DNA of 58,328 nucleotides from an uncultured Blautia sp. (GCF_934371575.1 NZ_CAKRNY010000019.1:1-58328), one strand, 5' to 3'. Positions 8,501 to 17,491 are shown, counted from the first letter of the stretch. The notes: generated by a model from the letters alone, not told the origin. Translations and numbers: made by a program.

Positions 8501-10119
8501 CCAATCCGGAGTGTAAATACAGTGATTTTGATTCTCCAGAGATCAAGGCATTTTCCGGTATGGCAGGGTGCGATATGCCAGACAGAATCTGTCCTAAGTG
8601 CGGCACCAGGATGACCAAACAGGGTTTTGATATTCCTTTTGAAACCTTCCTTGGGTTTAAGGGAGATAAGGAGCCTGATATCGACCTGAACTTTTCAGGA
8701 GAGTATCAGTCCAATGCCCACCATTATACAGAAGTTATATTCGGAAAAGGTCAGACCTTTAAAGCGGGTACCATCGGTACCCTTGCGGATAAGACCGCAT
8801 TCGGATATGTAAAGAATTATTTTGAAGAGCGGGGACAGCACAAGCGTTCCTGCGAGATCAACCGTATTGTACAGGGATGTACCGGTATCAGACGAAGCAC
8901 CGGACAGCACCCGGGAGGAATTATTGTACTCCCCATGGGAGAGGAAATAGAGAAATTTACTCCGGTCCAGTATCCGGCAAACGATTCCAGCAGTGGATTT
9001 ATCACTACCCATTTTGATTATCATTCTATTGATGGAAACCTGCTGAAGCTGGATATTCTGGGACACGATGATCCCACCATGATCCGTACCCTTGAGGATA
9101 TGACAGACCTGAATGCAAGAGAGGTTCCTCTTGATGACAAGGCGGTTATGTCACTTTTTGCCAGTACAGAAGCTCTTGGAATTGATCCGAAGGATATCGG
9201 CGGCTGCAAGCTTGGCTGTCTGGGAATTCCGGAGTTTGGTACTGATTTTGCCATGCAGATGCTTGTGGATACCAAGCCGAAATATTTTTCTGATCTGGTC
9301 CGTATTGCCGGACTTTCCCACGGTACGGATGTATGGCTGGGAAATGCGCAGACACTGATCGAAGAGGGAAAAGCTACTATTTCCACGGCAATCTGTACCC
9401 GAGATGATATTATGATCTACCTGATCGGTCAGGGTGTGGAAAGTGGTCTTGCCTTTACTATTATGGAGAGCGTCCGTAAAGGAAAAGGTCTCCGGGATGA
9501 GTGGATCACCACCATGAAAGAACATGGCGTTCCGGACTGGTATATCTGGTCCTGTAAAAAAATTAAATATATGTTCCCAAAGGCCCATGCGGCTGCTTAT
9601 GTTATGATGGCTTACCGAATTGCCTGGTTTAAGGTGTTTCAGCCACTGGCTTATTATGGCGCATATTTCAGTATCCGTGCCACTGCTTTTTCCTATGAGC
9701 TTATGTGTATGGGAAAAGAAAAGCTGGAGTTTTATATGGCTGAGATCCGTAAAAAGGGAGATTCTGCATCCAAAAAGGAACAGGATACCCTGAAGGATAT
9801 GCGTATTGTCCAGGAGATGTATGCAAGAGGATATGATTTTATGCCAATTGATATTTACCGTGCAAAAGCTCATCGTTTTCAGATCATTGAGGGAAAACTG
9901 ATGCCATCGATTGATTCCATAGAAGGTCTTGGTGACAAAGCGGCAGACGCTGTAGTGGATGCTGCTGTGCAGGGAAGATTTCTTTCCAAGGATGATTTCC
10001 GCGACCGCACCAAGGTCAGCAAGACGGTAATTGACCTTATGGACAAATTGGGACTGTTTGGTGATATTCCCCAGTCCAATCAGATTTCTCTGTTTGATTT
10101 TTCAACAAATGCAGGTTAA
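5599..10119 (+). CDS. polC: DNA polymerase III alpha subunit, PolC type
   Basis: PolC is the replicative polymerase of low-GC Gram-positives, with built-in 3'-5' proofreading. The 1506-residue length is normal. In order: an N-terminal domain, a lysine/glutamate-rich linker (about 195-245), an OB fold (about 270-370), a PHP domain beginning near residue 382 (VELHCHTKMSDMDG) and interrupted by the DEDDh exonuclease near 476 (VVFDIETTGF). Then come the zinc-binding CPNPEC...CPKCG segment near 967 and the catalytic PDIDLNF near 1026. QISLF close to the end is a beta-clamp-binding motif. A TAA sits directly before the ATG, fixing the earliest start; the ribosome-binding site (AAGGTG, about 13 nt away) is weak. 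Confidence 0.97.
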   Translation: MEKEFFDVFPNLKLKQELSELLEDVTVTRVACNSGKTCIRVYLKSDRWIHKKHIFSLEEQIERQCFPGLEVSVKVIEKFHLSRQYTPKNFLDTYRSSMELELRNYNMLEYNLFKQAQITFPEEDCLNMVLPDSVISRQKSEILIEYLHKVFCERCGMDLKVSLDYVQTEESKYRKNAAIQIRQEVANVLKHANLSKEEGASQTSTPEEKQGKESASKKAVSSGQEKKPEAGEKKSFEKKPFEKKGKWGDFRGGFRKDPNPDVVYGRDFEDEPIPLENIVQEMGEVIIRCQVMDVEAREIRNEKTILIFPVTDFTDSITVKMFLRNEQVPEIKEQVKKGAFLKIKGVTSIDRFDGELTIGSISGIKKISDFRSARVDTSPQKRVELHCHTKMSDMDGVTEAKALVKRAYEWGHPAIAITDHGVVQAFPEANHCFDAWGGCVPKDSDFKVLYGMEAYLVDDLKGMVTNPKGQSLDGRFVVFDIETTGFSPLTCKIIEIGAVLVENGKITDRFSTFVNPQVPIPFRIEQLTSINDSMVMDARPIEEILPEFLKFCEGATMVAHNADFDMSFIIENCNRMGIPNDFTYVDTVGMARFLLPALNRFKLDTVAKAVGVSLDHHHRAVDDAECTARIFEKFVEMCAQRDITDVDQLNEQGKISPDTIKKLPTYHAVIFMRNETGRINLYKLVSQSHIKYFNHRPRVPKSVFEAHREGLLIGSACEAGELYQALLRNAPEQEIARLVSFYDYLEIQPLGNNKFMIEDEKNDTIHSNEDLIEINKKIVKLGEQFNKPVVATCDVHFMDPQDEIYRRIIMAGSGFKDADDQAPLYLRTTEEMLEEFSYLGSEKAEEVVITNTVKIADMIEKMSPIHPDKYPPIIENSDQDLKDMCFQKAHEMYGEVLPKIVEDRLDKELNSIISNGYAVMYIIAQKLVWKSNADGYLVGSRGSVGSSLAATMSGITEVNPLPPHYLCPNPECKYSDFDSPEIKAFSGMAGCDMPDRICPKCGTRMTKQGFDIPFETFLGFKGDKEPDIDLNFSGEYQSNAHHYTEVIFGKGQTFKAGTIGTLADKTAFGYVKNYFEERGQHKRSCEINRIVQGCTGIRRSTGQHPGGIIVLPMGEEIEKFTPVQYPANDSSSGFITTHFDYHSIDGNLLKLDILGHDDPTMIRTLEDMTDLNAREVPLDDKAVMSLFASTEALGIDPKDIGGCKLGCLGIPEFGTDFAMQMLVDTKPKYFSDLVRIAGLSHGTDVWLGNAQTLIEEGKATISTAICTRDDIMIYLIGQGVESGLAFTIMESVRKGKGLRDEWITTMKEHGVPDWYIWSCKKIKYMFPKAHAAAYVMMAYRIAWFKVFQPLAYYGAYFSIRATAFSYELMCMGKEKLEFYMAEIRKKGDSASKKEQDTLKDMRIVQEMYARGYDFMPIDIYRAKAHRFQIIEGKLMPSIDSIEGLGDKAADAVVDAAVQGRFLSKDDFRDRTKVSKTVIDLMDKLGLFGDIPQSNQISLFDFSTNAG

Positions 10120-10130
10120 AAGGAGGTTTC

Positions 10131-12089
10131 ATGAAAACAGAAGAACTGCGTTACCTACAACGTCTGGCGGAGCTTTATCCTACCATTGGGAAAGCGTCCA
10201 CAGAGATCATTAACCTTCAGTCTATTCTCAATCTGCCGAAAGGCACAGAACATTTTCTTTCCGATATTCACGGAGAGTATGAATCTTTTTCACATGTGTT
10301 AAGGAATGGTTCCGGCGCAGTGCGAAAGAAAATAGACGATGTATTTGGACATACCCTAAGCAACAGTGACAAACGTTCCCTGGCAACTCTTGTATATTAT
10401 CCCAAGGAAAAAATTGCCAATGTAAAGAAAACAGAAACGGATATGGAGAACTGGTACAGGATCACGCTGTATCGTCTCATTGAAGTGTGTAAGACGACTG
10501 CTTCCAAATATACAAGATCAAAGGTCCGCAAGGCACTTCCTGCTGACTATGCCTATGTGATCGAGGAGCTGATCACAGAGAAGGCAGAAGTTCTTGATAA
10601 AGAGGCCTATTATGACTCTATTGTGGATACGATTATTGATATTGGAAGAGCGGAGAACTTTATCATTGCTCTTGCAGAGCTGATCCAGAGACTGGTTGTA
10701 GATCATCTGCATGTTTTGGGGGATATTTACGACAGAGGACCTGGTCCCCATTTCATTATGGACAAGCTGATGGACTATCATTCCCTGGATATCCAGTGGG
10801 GAAATCATGACGTAGTCTGGATGGGAGCTGCCGTAGGGCAGGCGGCCTGTATGGCAACTGTGATCCGTAACAGTATCCGATATGGCAATCTGGATATTCT
10901 GGAGGATGGTTACGGAATCAATATGATGCCTCTGGCGGCTTTTGCAATTGAGGTGTATGGAGATGATCCCTGTGAAGTATTTGAGGTTCATGGAAATCCC
11001 TCTAATTATAATGCCCTTGAAAAAGAAATGAGCCGAAAAATGCATAAAGCCATAGCAATCATTCAGTTTAAGCTGGAAGGTGCCCTGGCAAAGGAACACC
11101 CGGATTTTCATATGGAGAACCGATGTGTCCTGGAAGGCATAGATCAGGAGAAGGGTACGATCCGGCTGCCGGACGGAAGTACGCATCCGCTTCTGGACTG
11201 CCACTTCCCGACCATTGACTGGGAGCATCCTTATGAGCTGACAGAAGGGGAGAAAGAGGTAATGGAACGTCTTACCTCTGCTTTTCGGAACTGTGAGAAG
11301 CTTCAGAATCATATGCAGCTGCTTCTGGACAAAGGAGGCCTTTACAAAACCTATAATGGAAATCTTCTGTTCCATGGAAGCATTCCGCTGAATGAAGATG
11401 GAACTTTTAAAGAAGTACAGATTTACGGTGAGACTTGTAAAGGTAAGGCACTTTATGATAAACTGGAAGCCTACGTAAGAAAAGCATTTTTTACAGTAGA
11501 CGAAAAGGAGAAGAAAGCAAGCCAGGATATCTTGTGGTATATCTGGGCAGGACCGAATTCTCCTCTTTATGGAAAGGATAAAATGACCACTTTTGAGCGG
11601 TATTTTATTGCTGATAAAGAGACACACAAAGAAAAGAAGAATGCCTATTATCATCTCTGGGAAAAAGAAGAGGTGGTAAATCATATGCTTCTTGAATTTG
11701 GACTGGATCCGAATGAAGGACATATTATCAACGGTCATGTACCGGTGCATCAGATAGAAGGAGAGAATCCTGTGAAGTGCAACGGCAAGGTGATCGTAAT
11801 TGACGGTGGTTTCTGTGAGGCGTACCGGAATGTGACCGGTATTGCCGGATATACTCTTATTTATAGTTCCTATGGGTTGAGTCTGACTGCCCATGAGCCG
11901 TTTACATCGGCTGAAGATGCAGTGGCAACTGAGAGGGATATTGTGTCGAACCGTGTAGCTGTCCGCTATAATCCGCGGCGGGCCCTTGTTGGGGATACAG
12001 ATAATGGTAAGGCACTCAAAGAACGAATTCAGGAGCTGAAACAGCTTTTGGATGCCTACAGAAAAGGCGTTATAAAGGAGAAAAAATAA
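10131..12089 (+). CDS. fbp: Fructose-1,6-bisphosphatase, class 3
   Basis: This Mn-dependent gluconeogenic enzyme removes the 1-phosphate of fructose 1,6-bisphosphate. The 652-residue length and the calcineurin-like phosphoesterase motifs match the Firmicute class 3 Fbp: FLSDIHGEYESF near residue 40, LGDIYDRGPGPH near 200 and QWGNHDVVWMGA near 220. A late GHVPVH histidine motif and VIDGGFCEAY complete the metal site. AAAGGAGG precedes the ATG, only 11 bp after polC, so the two are probably co-transcribed. The next gene follows 15 bp later. Confidence 0.95.
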   Translation: MKTEELRYLQRLAELYPTIGKASTEIINLQSILNLPKGTEHFLSDIHGEYESFSHVLRNGSGAVRKKIDDVFGHTLSNSDKRSLATLVYYPKEKIANVKKTETDMENWYRITLYRLIEVCKTTASKYTRSKVRKALPADYAYVIEELITEKAEVLDKEAYYDSIVDTIIDIGRAENFIIALAELIQRLVVDHLHVLGDIYDRGPGPHFIMDKLMDYHSLDIQWGNHDVVWMGAAVGQAACMATVIRNSIRYGNLDILEDGYGINMMPLAAFAIEVYGDDPCEVFEVHGNPSNYNALEKEMSRKMHKAIAIIQFKLEGALAKEHPDFHMENRCVLEGIDQEKGTIRLPDGSTHPLLDCHFPTIDWEHPYELTEGEKEVMERLTSAFRNCEKLQNHMQLLLDKGGLYKTYNGNLLFHGSIPLNEDGTFKEVQIYGETCKGKALYDKLEAYVRKAFFTVDEKEKKASQDILWYIWAGPNSPLYGKDKMTTFERYFIADKETHKEKKNAYYHLWEKEEVVNHMLLEFGLDPNEGHIINGHVPVHQIEGENPVKCNGKVIVIDGGFCEAYRNVTGIAGYTLIYSSYGLSLTAHEPFTSAEDAVATERDIVSNRVAVRYNPRRALVGDTDNGKALKERIQELKQLLDAYRKGVIKEKK

Positions 12090-12104
12090 GGAGACTAAGG
12101 AAAA

Positions 12105-13520
12105 ATGGGTGGAATTTTTGGTGTTGCGTCAAAGTCTGATTGTGTAATGGATCTGTTTTTTGGAATTGACTATCACTCTCATCTGGGTACCAGAAGAGGT
12201 GGAATGGCTGTTTACAGCCGAAACAACGGTTTTAACCGGGCAATTCATAATATTGAGAACTCGCCCTTTAGAACCAAGTTTGACAGAGATGTGGCTGAGA
12301 TGGAGGGAAATATTGGAATCGGCTGTATTTCCGACAATGAACCACAGCCCCTTCTGGTGCGTTCCCATCTGGGAAATTTTGCAATTACTACAGTAGGTAA
12401 GATTAACAATTTAGAGACACTGGTAGAAAAATGTTTCCAGGATGGGCACACTCATTTTCTGGAGATGAGCGGTGGAAGTGTGAATCCCACAGAGGTGACA
12501 GCTGCTCTGATCAATCAGAAGGACAGTATTGTGGAAGGAATCCGTTATGCCCAGGAAGTTATTGAGGGGTCTATGACGCTTCTTCTTATGACCGGAGAGG
12601 GACTTTATGCAGCACGTGACAGATATGGACGGACTCCTCTTGTAATTGGAAAAAAAGAGGGGGCATGCTGTGCTTCCTTTGAAAGTCATGCTTATATCAA
12701 TCTTGGATATGAAGACCTGAAAGAACTGGGACCGGGAGAAATCGATTTTATTACTCCGGAGGGTGTGCAGATCATGCAGAAGCCGGGAGAAAAAATGCGG
12801 ATCTGTTCCTTCCTTTGGACCTATTATGGTTATCCGACCTCCACTTATGAAGGGGTAAACGTAGAAGAAATGCGTTATAAATGCGGCGATATCCTGGCAG
12901 AGAGGGATGCAGGGGAGATAAATCCGGATCTGGTGGCAGGTGTGCCGGATTCCGGTATTGCACATGCAATTGGTTATGCAAACCGTTCAGGTGTACCTTT
13001 TGCCCGTCCTTTTATTAAATATACCCCAACCTGGCCAAGATCCTTTATGCCGACCCAGCAGAGCCAGCGTAATCTGATCGCCAGAATGAAATTGATTCCG
13101 GTACATAAGCTGATCAAGGATAAAAGCCTTCTGATGATTGACGATTCTATCGTCAGAGGTACCCAGCTCAGGGAGACTACAGAGTTCCTTTATAATAACG
13201 GAGCAAAAGAGGTTCATATCCGTCCGGCATGTCCGCCTCTTTTATATGGATGTAAATACCTGAATTTCTCACGTTCCAAATCAGAGATGGATCTGATCAC
13301 AAGACGGATTATTGCCAAACGTGAGGGAGATCAGGTTTCCGATAAGCTTCTTCAGGATTATGCAAATCCGGATTCCACCAACTATAAGGAAATGCTTGAA
13401 GAAATCCGAAAAGAGCTTAATTTTACATCACTGAAATATCATCGTCTGGATGATCTGAAGAAATCGATTGACATTGAACCATGTAAGCTTTGTACATATT
13501 GCTGGAACGGACAGGAGTAA
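12105..13520 (+). CDS. PurF-like phosphoribosyltransferase lacking the glutaminase cysteine
   Basis: The 471-residue protein has the architecture of amidophosphoribosyltransferase: an N-terminal Ntn glutaminase-like domain and a C-terminal PRTase domain with the PRPP loop LLMIDDSIVRGTQ (about residues 340-352). Cysteines 460, 463 and 466 near the C-terminus resemble [4Fe-4S] ligands of Bacillus-type PurF. The N-terminus reads MGGIFGV, however, where active PurF has a cysteine right after the initiator Met (MCGIxG). The nucleophile that releases ammonia from glutamine is therefore absent. It may use free ammonia, be a regulatory paralogue, or have another role. It follows fbp by 15 bp and is not in a purine operon. 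The PurF-superfamily call is firm; the activity is not. Confidence 0.85.
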   Translation: MGGIFGVASKSDCVMDLFFGIDYHSHLGTRRGGMAVYSRNNGFNRAIHNIENSPFRTKFDRDVAEMEGNIGIGCISDNEPQPLLVRSHLGNFAITTVGKINNLETLVEKCFQDGHTHFLEMSGGSVNPTEVTAALINQKDSIVEGIRYAQEVIEGSMTLLLMTGEGLYAARDRYGRTPLVIGKKEGACCASFESHAYINLGYEDLKELGPGEIDFITPEGVQIMQKPGEKMRICSFLWTYYGYPTSTYEGVNVEEMRYKCGDILAERDAGEINPDLVAGVPDSGIAHAIGYANRSGVPFARPFIKYTPTWPRSFMPTQQSQRNLIARMKLIPVHKLIKDKSLLMIDDSIVRGTQLRETTEFLYNNGAKEVHIRPACPPLLYGCKYLNFSRSKSEMDLITRRIIAKREGDQVSDKLLQDYANPDSTNYKEMLEEIRKELNFTSLKYHRLDDLKKSIDIEPCKLCTYCWNGQE

Positions 13521-13568
13521 TCACACTTTTGCAGGCGGGACGCTTTCTTGTACAGGAGGTAGATGCAT

Positions 13569-14486
13569 ATGAAAAAACACAACAGAGATGTACTAAAAGC
13601 AACTTTGTTTGCACTGATTGCCATATTTATCATGATTGGGATTGCAGGACTTTTATTTACGAATCACAAGAAAAAGCTTCAGAAGGAGCAGCAGAAAAAG
13701 GCTGCTATTGAGGCTCTGGAAAAGGTGCCGACTGTGACACCCACTCTGGCTGCCACAGCTACACCTACACCTGAGCCTACAGCAACCGTGACGCCTACTC
13801 CTGTAATTACCCGTGCACCGGCTTTTACAGCAGATGATTACTATGGAACCTGGTACAGTAAGGATGGACTTGCATCATTGACTATAGATGATCTTACGCT
13901 GAAATCTGTTACATTTTCTTTTTCCCAGGCGAAAGACAGTGATGGAACAAGAGTTTCCGAGGCTTCAGATACTGCAAAGGTATCAGGAAATGCAGCGAAG
14001 CTGTCTTTTACTGATTCCTGGGGAAATGAGGTCAAAGGAAATATTACTTTTGACCAGGGCAAGCTTTATCTGCGGCTTGAAACCGTGCAGACTGCAGATG
14101 GCGCCGGAATGGTTCCTTCTGTAGATGAGGTGATGACCAGAAATAAGGCTGTACAGCCTGTACCTGCTGTGACAGAGGCTGCCAGTGATACATCGGATCA
14201 GGATTATATTTTTAAGGATAGTGACAGCCGTTATCTTACAGATGATGACCTTGCAGGTTATTCCTCTGCTCAGCTGGAACTGGCAAAAAATGAGATTTAT
14301 GCTCGTCACGGCAGAAAATTTGTGACACCAAGGATTGCGGATTATTTTAATGGAAAATCCTGGTACAAGGGAACAATAGATCCGGAGACTTTTGATTCAG
14401 ATAGTTCTGTGTTTAATGAATATGAAGTTGCAAATATTCAAAAAATTGCAGATGAAGAAGCAAAGCTTCGAAGTGAAGGAAAATAG
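13569..14486 (+). CDS. Membrane-anchored extracytoplasmic protein with YARHG domain
   Basis: The 305-residue protein begins with a short basic segment and one hydrophobic helix (about 8-30) that likely anchors it with the bulk outside. A charged stretch is followed by a Thr/Pro-rich linker (about 55-85), a beta-rich middle domain, and a C-terminal YARHG domain containing NEIYARHGRKF (about 245-300). The ATG at 13569 is preferred over the ATG 6 bp upstream because AGGAGG is then 9 nt away rather than 3. It lies 48 bp after the PurF-like gene with no terminator between, and ends at a bidirectional terminator. The function of YARHG proteins is unknown; a cell-envelope role is inferred. Confidence 0.75.
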   Translation: MKKHNRDVLKATLFALIAIFIMIGIAGLLFTNHKKKLQKEQQKKAAIEALEKVPTVTPTLAATATPTPEPTATVTPTPVITRAPAFTADDYYGTWYSKDGLASLTIDDLTLKSVTFSFSQAKDSDGTRVSEASDTAKVSGNAAKLSFTDSWGNEVKGNITFDQGKLYLRLETVQTADGAGMVPSVDEVMTRNKAVQPVPAVTEAASDTSDQDYIFKDSDSRYLTDDDLAGYSSAQLELAKNEIYARHGRKFVTPRIADYFNGKSWYKGTIDPETFDSDSSVFNEYEVANIQKIADEEAKLRSEGK

Positions 14487-14490
14487 TTTT

Positions 14491-14522
14491 AAAATGAGGG
14501 GGAATCACAGCCCCCTCATTTT
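14491..14522. terminator. Bidirectional terminator
   Basis: AAAATGAGGGGG (14491-14502) pairs perfectly with CCCCCTCATTTT (14511-14522) around an 8-nt loop. It lies between the convergent YARHG gene and XRE regulator and has T-runs in both directions. Confidence 0.85.
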
Positions 14523-14731
14523 GACATTTTTTTATTGTCAGTACGTCCAACCAGATAATCAATGCTGGTTTCATAGTAATTTGCAAGACGAATCAGCATT
14601 TCAATGGGGATATTTCTGGAGCCTGTTTCATAATGGGAATAGGAACGCTGGCTGATATGAAGAATGTCACTGATCTGTTTCTGGGACAGGTCGGCATCTG
14701 TCCTCAAGTCCTGAATTCTCTGAAATTTCAT
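14516..14731 (-). CDS. XRE-family helix-turn-helix regulator
   Basis: The 71-residue protein is essentially one Cro/C1-type HTH domain: LSQKQISDILHISQRSYSHY contains the recognition helices, followed by IPIEMLIRLANYYETSIDYL. The start at 14731 is supported by GAGGTG 6 nt upstream; a longer TTG-started version (to 14773) has a poor site. The gene diverges from comM, and its likely promoter overlaps that of comM at a shared ATTGCAAT palindrome. It may therefore regulate itself and comM, though this is inference. Its stop codon lies within the bidirectional terminator. Confidence 0.85.
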   Translation of the reverse strand: MKFQRIQDLRTDADLSQKQISDILHISQRSYSHYETGSRNIPIEMLIRLANYYETSIDYLVGRTDNKKMSK

Positions 14732-14811
14732 TGGTTCACCTCTTCTTTTTTCTTTAGAATTACTTTTTTTCAAATCCTTTCAGAAAGTATAAATCAGAAC
14801 GAAATGCACTA

Positions 14812-14840
14812 TTGCAATTCAGAGCAAAATGGGCTATAAT
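14812..14840 (+). promoter_or_regulatory. Promoter of comM (divergent with the XRE gene)
   Basis: TTGCAA (14812-14817), a 17-bp spacer and a perfect TATAAT (14835-14840). The -35 box lies in the palindrome ATTGCAAT, which also gives TTGCAA on the other strand about 80 bp before the XRE start codon. The minus-strand -10 (TTTATA or TATACT) is weaker. A hairpin GAGTCAG-GAAT-CTGATTC (14871-14888) follows in the comM leader. Confidence 0.7.
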
Positions 14841-14991
14841 GAATTTTATATATCTTTTAATCATGTCTTTGAGTCAGGAATCTGATTCGTAATAGTTTTG
14901 ATCTTTTTTTCTTTTTTTATTCCAGAGAGATATTGGAATCGCAGAATTGTTCAAATTTGGGGAGAGACTTTATCTGCAGAAAGGAATATAA

Positions 14992-16527
14992 GTGTTTGCA
15001 AGCGTTTTATCAGCGGCAATTTCCGGCATGGATGTCTGTCAGGTTCAGGTGGAAGCGGATGTCAGTGATGGGCTTCCTTTTTTTACTATGGTTGGGTTTC
15101 CCAGTACACAGGTGAAGGAGGCACAGGACAGAGTGCGCACAGCTTTGAAAAATAACGGAATCAGTCTGCCGCCCAGAAAGGTGACTGTGAATCTGGCACC
15201 TGCAGATCTGAGAAAGGAAGGGGCAGGGTTTGATCTTCCTGTAGCAGCTGCAGTATTGGCAGCTTCCGGTTTTATTGAACCGGAGCTTCTTCAGAATGTT
15301 ATGATCGTAGGGGAGCTTAGCTTAAATGGTGAGGTGAGAGGTGTTTCGGGTGTGCTTCCAAGAGTGATACGTGCGAGAGAGCTTGGCTGCCGGTACTGTA
15401 TCATTCCTTTTGGAAATCTGGAGGAAGGGACTCTTGTGAAGGACATGAAGGTGATCGGTGTGCGGAACATAAAAGAGGTTTTGAAATATGTTTCGGCCCC
15501 GGAGCTGTTTGACAAAGAGAAGCAGCTTTTGGAGGCTGAGCCAGAGGAAAACGGTACGGAAGAAGGCAACGTGGATTTTTCTGAAATCTGTGGACAGGAA
15601 AGTGCCAGAAGGGCAGCAGAGATCGCAGTCAGCGGATTTCACAATATTTTATTCACAGGTTCACCGGGGACTGGAAAAACCATGCTGGCGAAAAGAATTC
15701 CCACTATAATGCCTTCTCTTACCTTTGAGGAAAGTCTGGAGCTTACCAAAATATACAGCATCGCCGGTCTTTTAAGTCCCAAAAGACCATTGATCCAGGC
15801 GAGACCTTTTCGGAATCCCCATCATACCAGTTCGCCCACATCTCTGGCTGGAGGTGGGCGGACCCCCCACCCCGGAGAAGTAACGCTGGCGCACAGAGGG
15901 GTACTGTTTCTGGATGAAATGCCGGAATTTACAAGAAGAACTCTGGAAGTGCTGCGTCAGCCCCTTGAGGACAAGCAGATACGGCTGTCAAGAGCAAGCG
16001 GAACCTATGTGTTTCCAGCTGGCTTTATTCTGGTGGCAGCAATGAATCCCTGTCCCTGCGGCTATTATCCTGATATGAACAAGTGCAGATGCACTCCGGG
16101 AGAGGTAAGTCATTATCTGAGCAAATTAAGTCATCCGCTTCTTGAGAGAATCGATCTCTGTGCAGATGTGCCGCCGGTGAAGTTTTCCCAGATTTCAGGA
16201 GAAAAGCAGGGAGAGTCATCGGCAGTTATCCGGGAGAGAGTGGAAAATGTCAGGAAAATACAGCAAAAACGATATGAAAAGGAAAAAATATGTTTCAATG
16301 GAGAATTGTCTGGAAAGCAGATTCTGAAATATTGTATATTGACGGAAAATGCGCTTAAGATGGCAAAAAAGGCATTTGAGCTTATGGAACTCAGCGCCAG
16401 ATCCTATCACCGGATTCTAAAGGTTTCCCGTACGATTGCAGATATGGACGGGGAAGAACTGATACACGAAAGACATGTTGCGGAAGCTCTCACGTATAAA
16501 ACTTTTGATAAAAAATATCAAAATTAG
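14992..16527 (+). CDS. comM: ComM/YifB-family Mg-chelatase-like AAA+ ATPase
   Basis: The 511-residue protein has the three-part layout of the YifB/ComM family. An N-terminal ChlI-like domain (VGFPSTQVKEAQDRVRTAL) is followed by an AAA+ core with Walker A TGSPGTGKT (222-230) and Walker B GVLFLDEMPEF (303-313), and a C-terminal Mg-chelatase helical domain. In Vibrio and Haemophilus, ComM is a hexameric helicase that aids branch migration in natural transformation. A GTG start is used, with AAAGGA about 8 nt upstream. dprA follows 67 bp later, matching the competence theme, although many non-transformable Firmicutes keep both genes. Confidence 0.92.
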   Translation: MFASVLSAAISGMDVCQVQVEADVSDGLPFFTMVGFPSTQVKEAQDRVRTALKNNGISLPPRKVTVNLAPADLRKEGAGFDLPVAAAVLAASGFIEPELLQNVMIVGELSLNGEVRGVSGVLPRVIRARELGCRYCIIPFGNLEEGTLVKDMKVIGVRNIKEVLKYVSAPELFDKEKQLLEAEPEENGTEEGNVDFSEICGQESARRAAEIAVSGFHNILFTGSPGTGKTMLAKRIPTIMPSLTFEESLELTKIYSIAGLLSPKRPLIQARPFRNPHHTSSPTSLAGGGRTPHPGEVTLAHRGVLFLDEMPEFTRRTLEVLRQPLEDKQIRLSRASGTYVFPAGFILVAAMNPCPCGYYPDMNKCRCTPGEVSHYLSKLSHPLLERIDLCADVPPVKFSQISGEKQGESSAVIRERVENVRKIQQKRYEKEKICFNGELSGKQILKYCILTENALKMAKKAFELMELSARSYHRILKVSRTIADMDGEELIHERHVAEALTYKTFDKKYQN

Positions 16528-16594
16528 GAATTATCAAGAGAGGTACATTTTTATTATAAGACTCATAAAACAGCAGGTTTGGAGGTATTTTAGT

Positions 16595-17479
16595 ATGGAA
16601 GAAATACAGAAGATCAAGTGTATTACCAAAGAGGATCCGGATTTTCCTGAACGCTTGCGGGGACTTTCGGGAATGCCGAAGAAGCTTTATTATATTGGAA
16701 ATCTGCCTGATCCCGGGAAACCTACGGCTGCTGTGGTTGGCGCACGTATGTGCAGCCCTTATGGAAGGTGTCAGGCGTTTAAGTACGCAAGAACCATGGC
16801 GGAGCATGGTGTGCAGATCATAAGCGGAATGGCAAGAGGAATTGATACAGAGGGACATAAAGGGGCATTGGATACAAGCACCCCTACTTTTGCAGTACTG
16901 GGAAGCGGAGTGGATATATGTTATCCAAGTTCCAACAGACGGCTGTATCAGAGGATTCTGGAAAAGGGCGGCGGAATCATCAGCGAGCTTCCGCCCGGAA
17001 CTTCACCTGTGAACTGGGCGTTTCCCGCAAGAAACAGAATTATCAGCGGGCTCTCAGATGCAGTCCTTGTGGTGGAGGCCAAAGAACAAAGCGGCTCTTT
17101 GATTACTGCAAATTTTGCCCTGGAGCATGGTCACAGTGTTTATGCTCTTCCGGGAGCGGTGACAGAGGAACTGAGCAGAGGCTGCAACAAGCTGATTTTT
17201 GATGGAGCAGGAATTGCTTACAGTCCGGAAATTATGCTTATGGAATGGGGAATTGAAGTGAAAAACAGACTGCAAAAAGCAGAAAAAAAGAAGTTGGGGC
17301 TTGCACCAGATTTGGATTTGGTGTATAGTGGTCTCGATTTACGACCCGAAAATCTGGATAATCTGATACGGAAAACCGGTTTTTCAGCGGCAAAAGTCTG
17401 TACTCTTCTTACTGAACTTCAGCTTATGGGGCTGGTAGGAGAGACAGGAAGACAGTACTACAGAATATCAGGGGGATGA
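16595..17479 (+). CDS. dprA: DNA-processing protein A
   Basis: DprA binds incoming single-stranded DNA and loads RecA during transformation. The 294-residue protein shows the Rossmann-like core with VVGARMCSPYGR, ISGMARGIDTEGHKGAL, VLGSGVDICYPSSNRRLY and FPARNRIISGL, and a C-terminal winged-helix-like region. The ATG at 16595 has GGAGG 9 nt upstream; a longer frame from 16475 overlaps comM and is unlikely. comM-dprA-topA is a common Firmicute order. Confidence 0.95.
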   Translation: MEEIQKIKCITKEDPDFPERLRGLSGMPKKLYYIGNLPDPGKPTAAVVGARMCSPYGRCQAFKYARTMAEHGVQIISGMARGIDTEGHKGALDTSTPTFAVLGSGVDICYPSSNRRLYQRILEKGGGIISELPPGTSPVNWAFPARNRIISGLSDAVLVVEAKEQSGSLITANFALEHGHSVYALPGAVTEELSRGCNKLIFDGAGIAYSPEIMLMEWGIEVKNRLQKAEKKKLGLAPDLDLVYSGLDLRPENLDNLIRKTGFSAAKVCTLLTELQLMGLVGETGRQYYRISGG

Positions 17480-17491
17480 TATATGCCGCAG

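Noticed and set aside
10518..11894. Long minus-strand open frame opposite fbp (458 codons)
   Set aside because: It is a shadow of the fbp coding sequence, rich in His/Ser/Ile without domain patterns.
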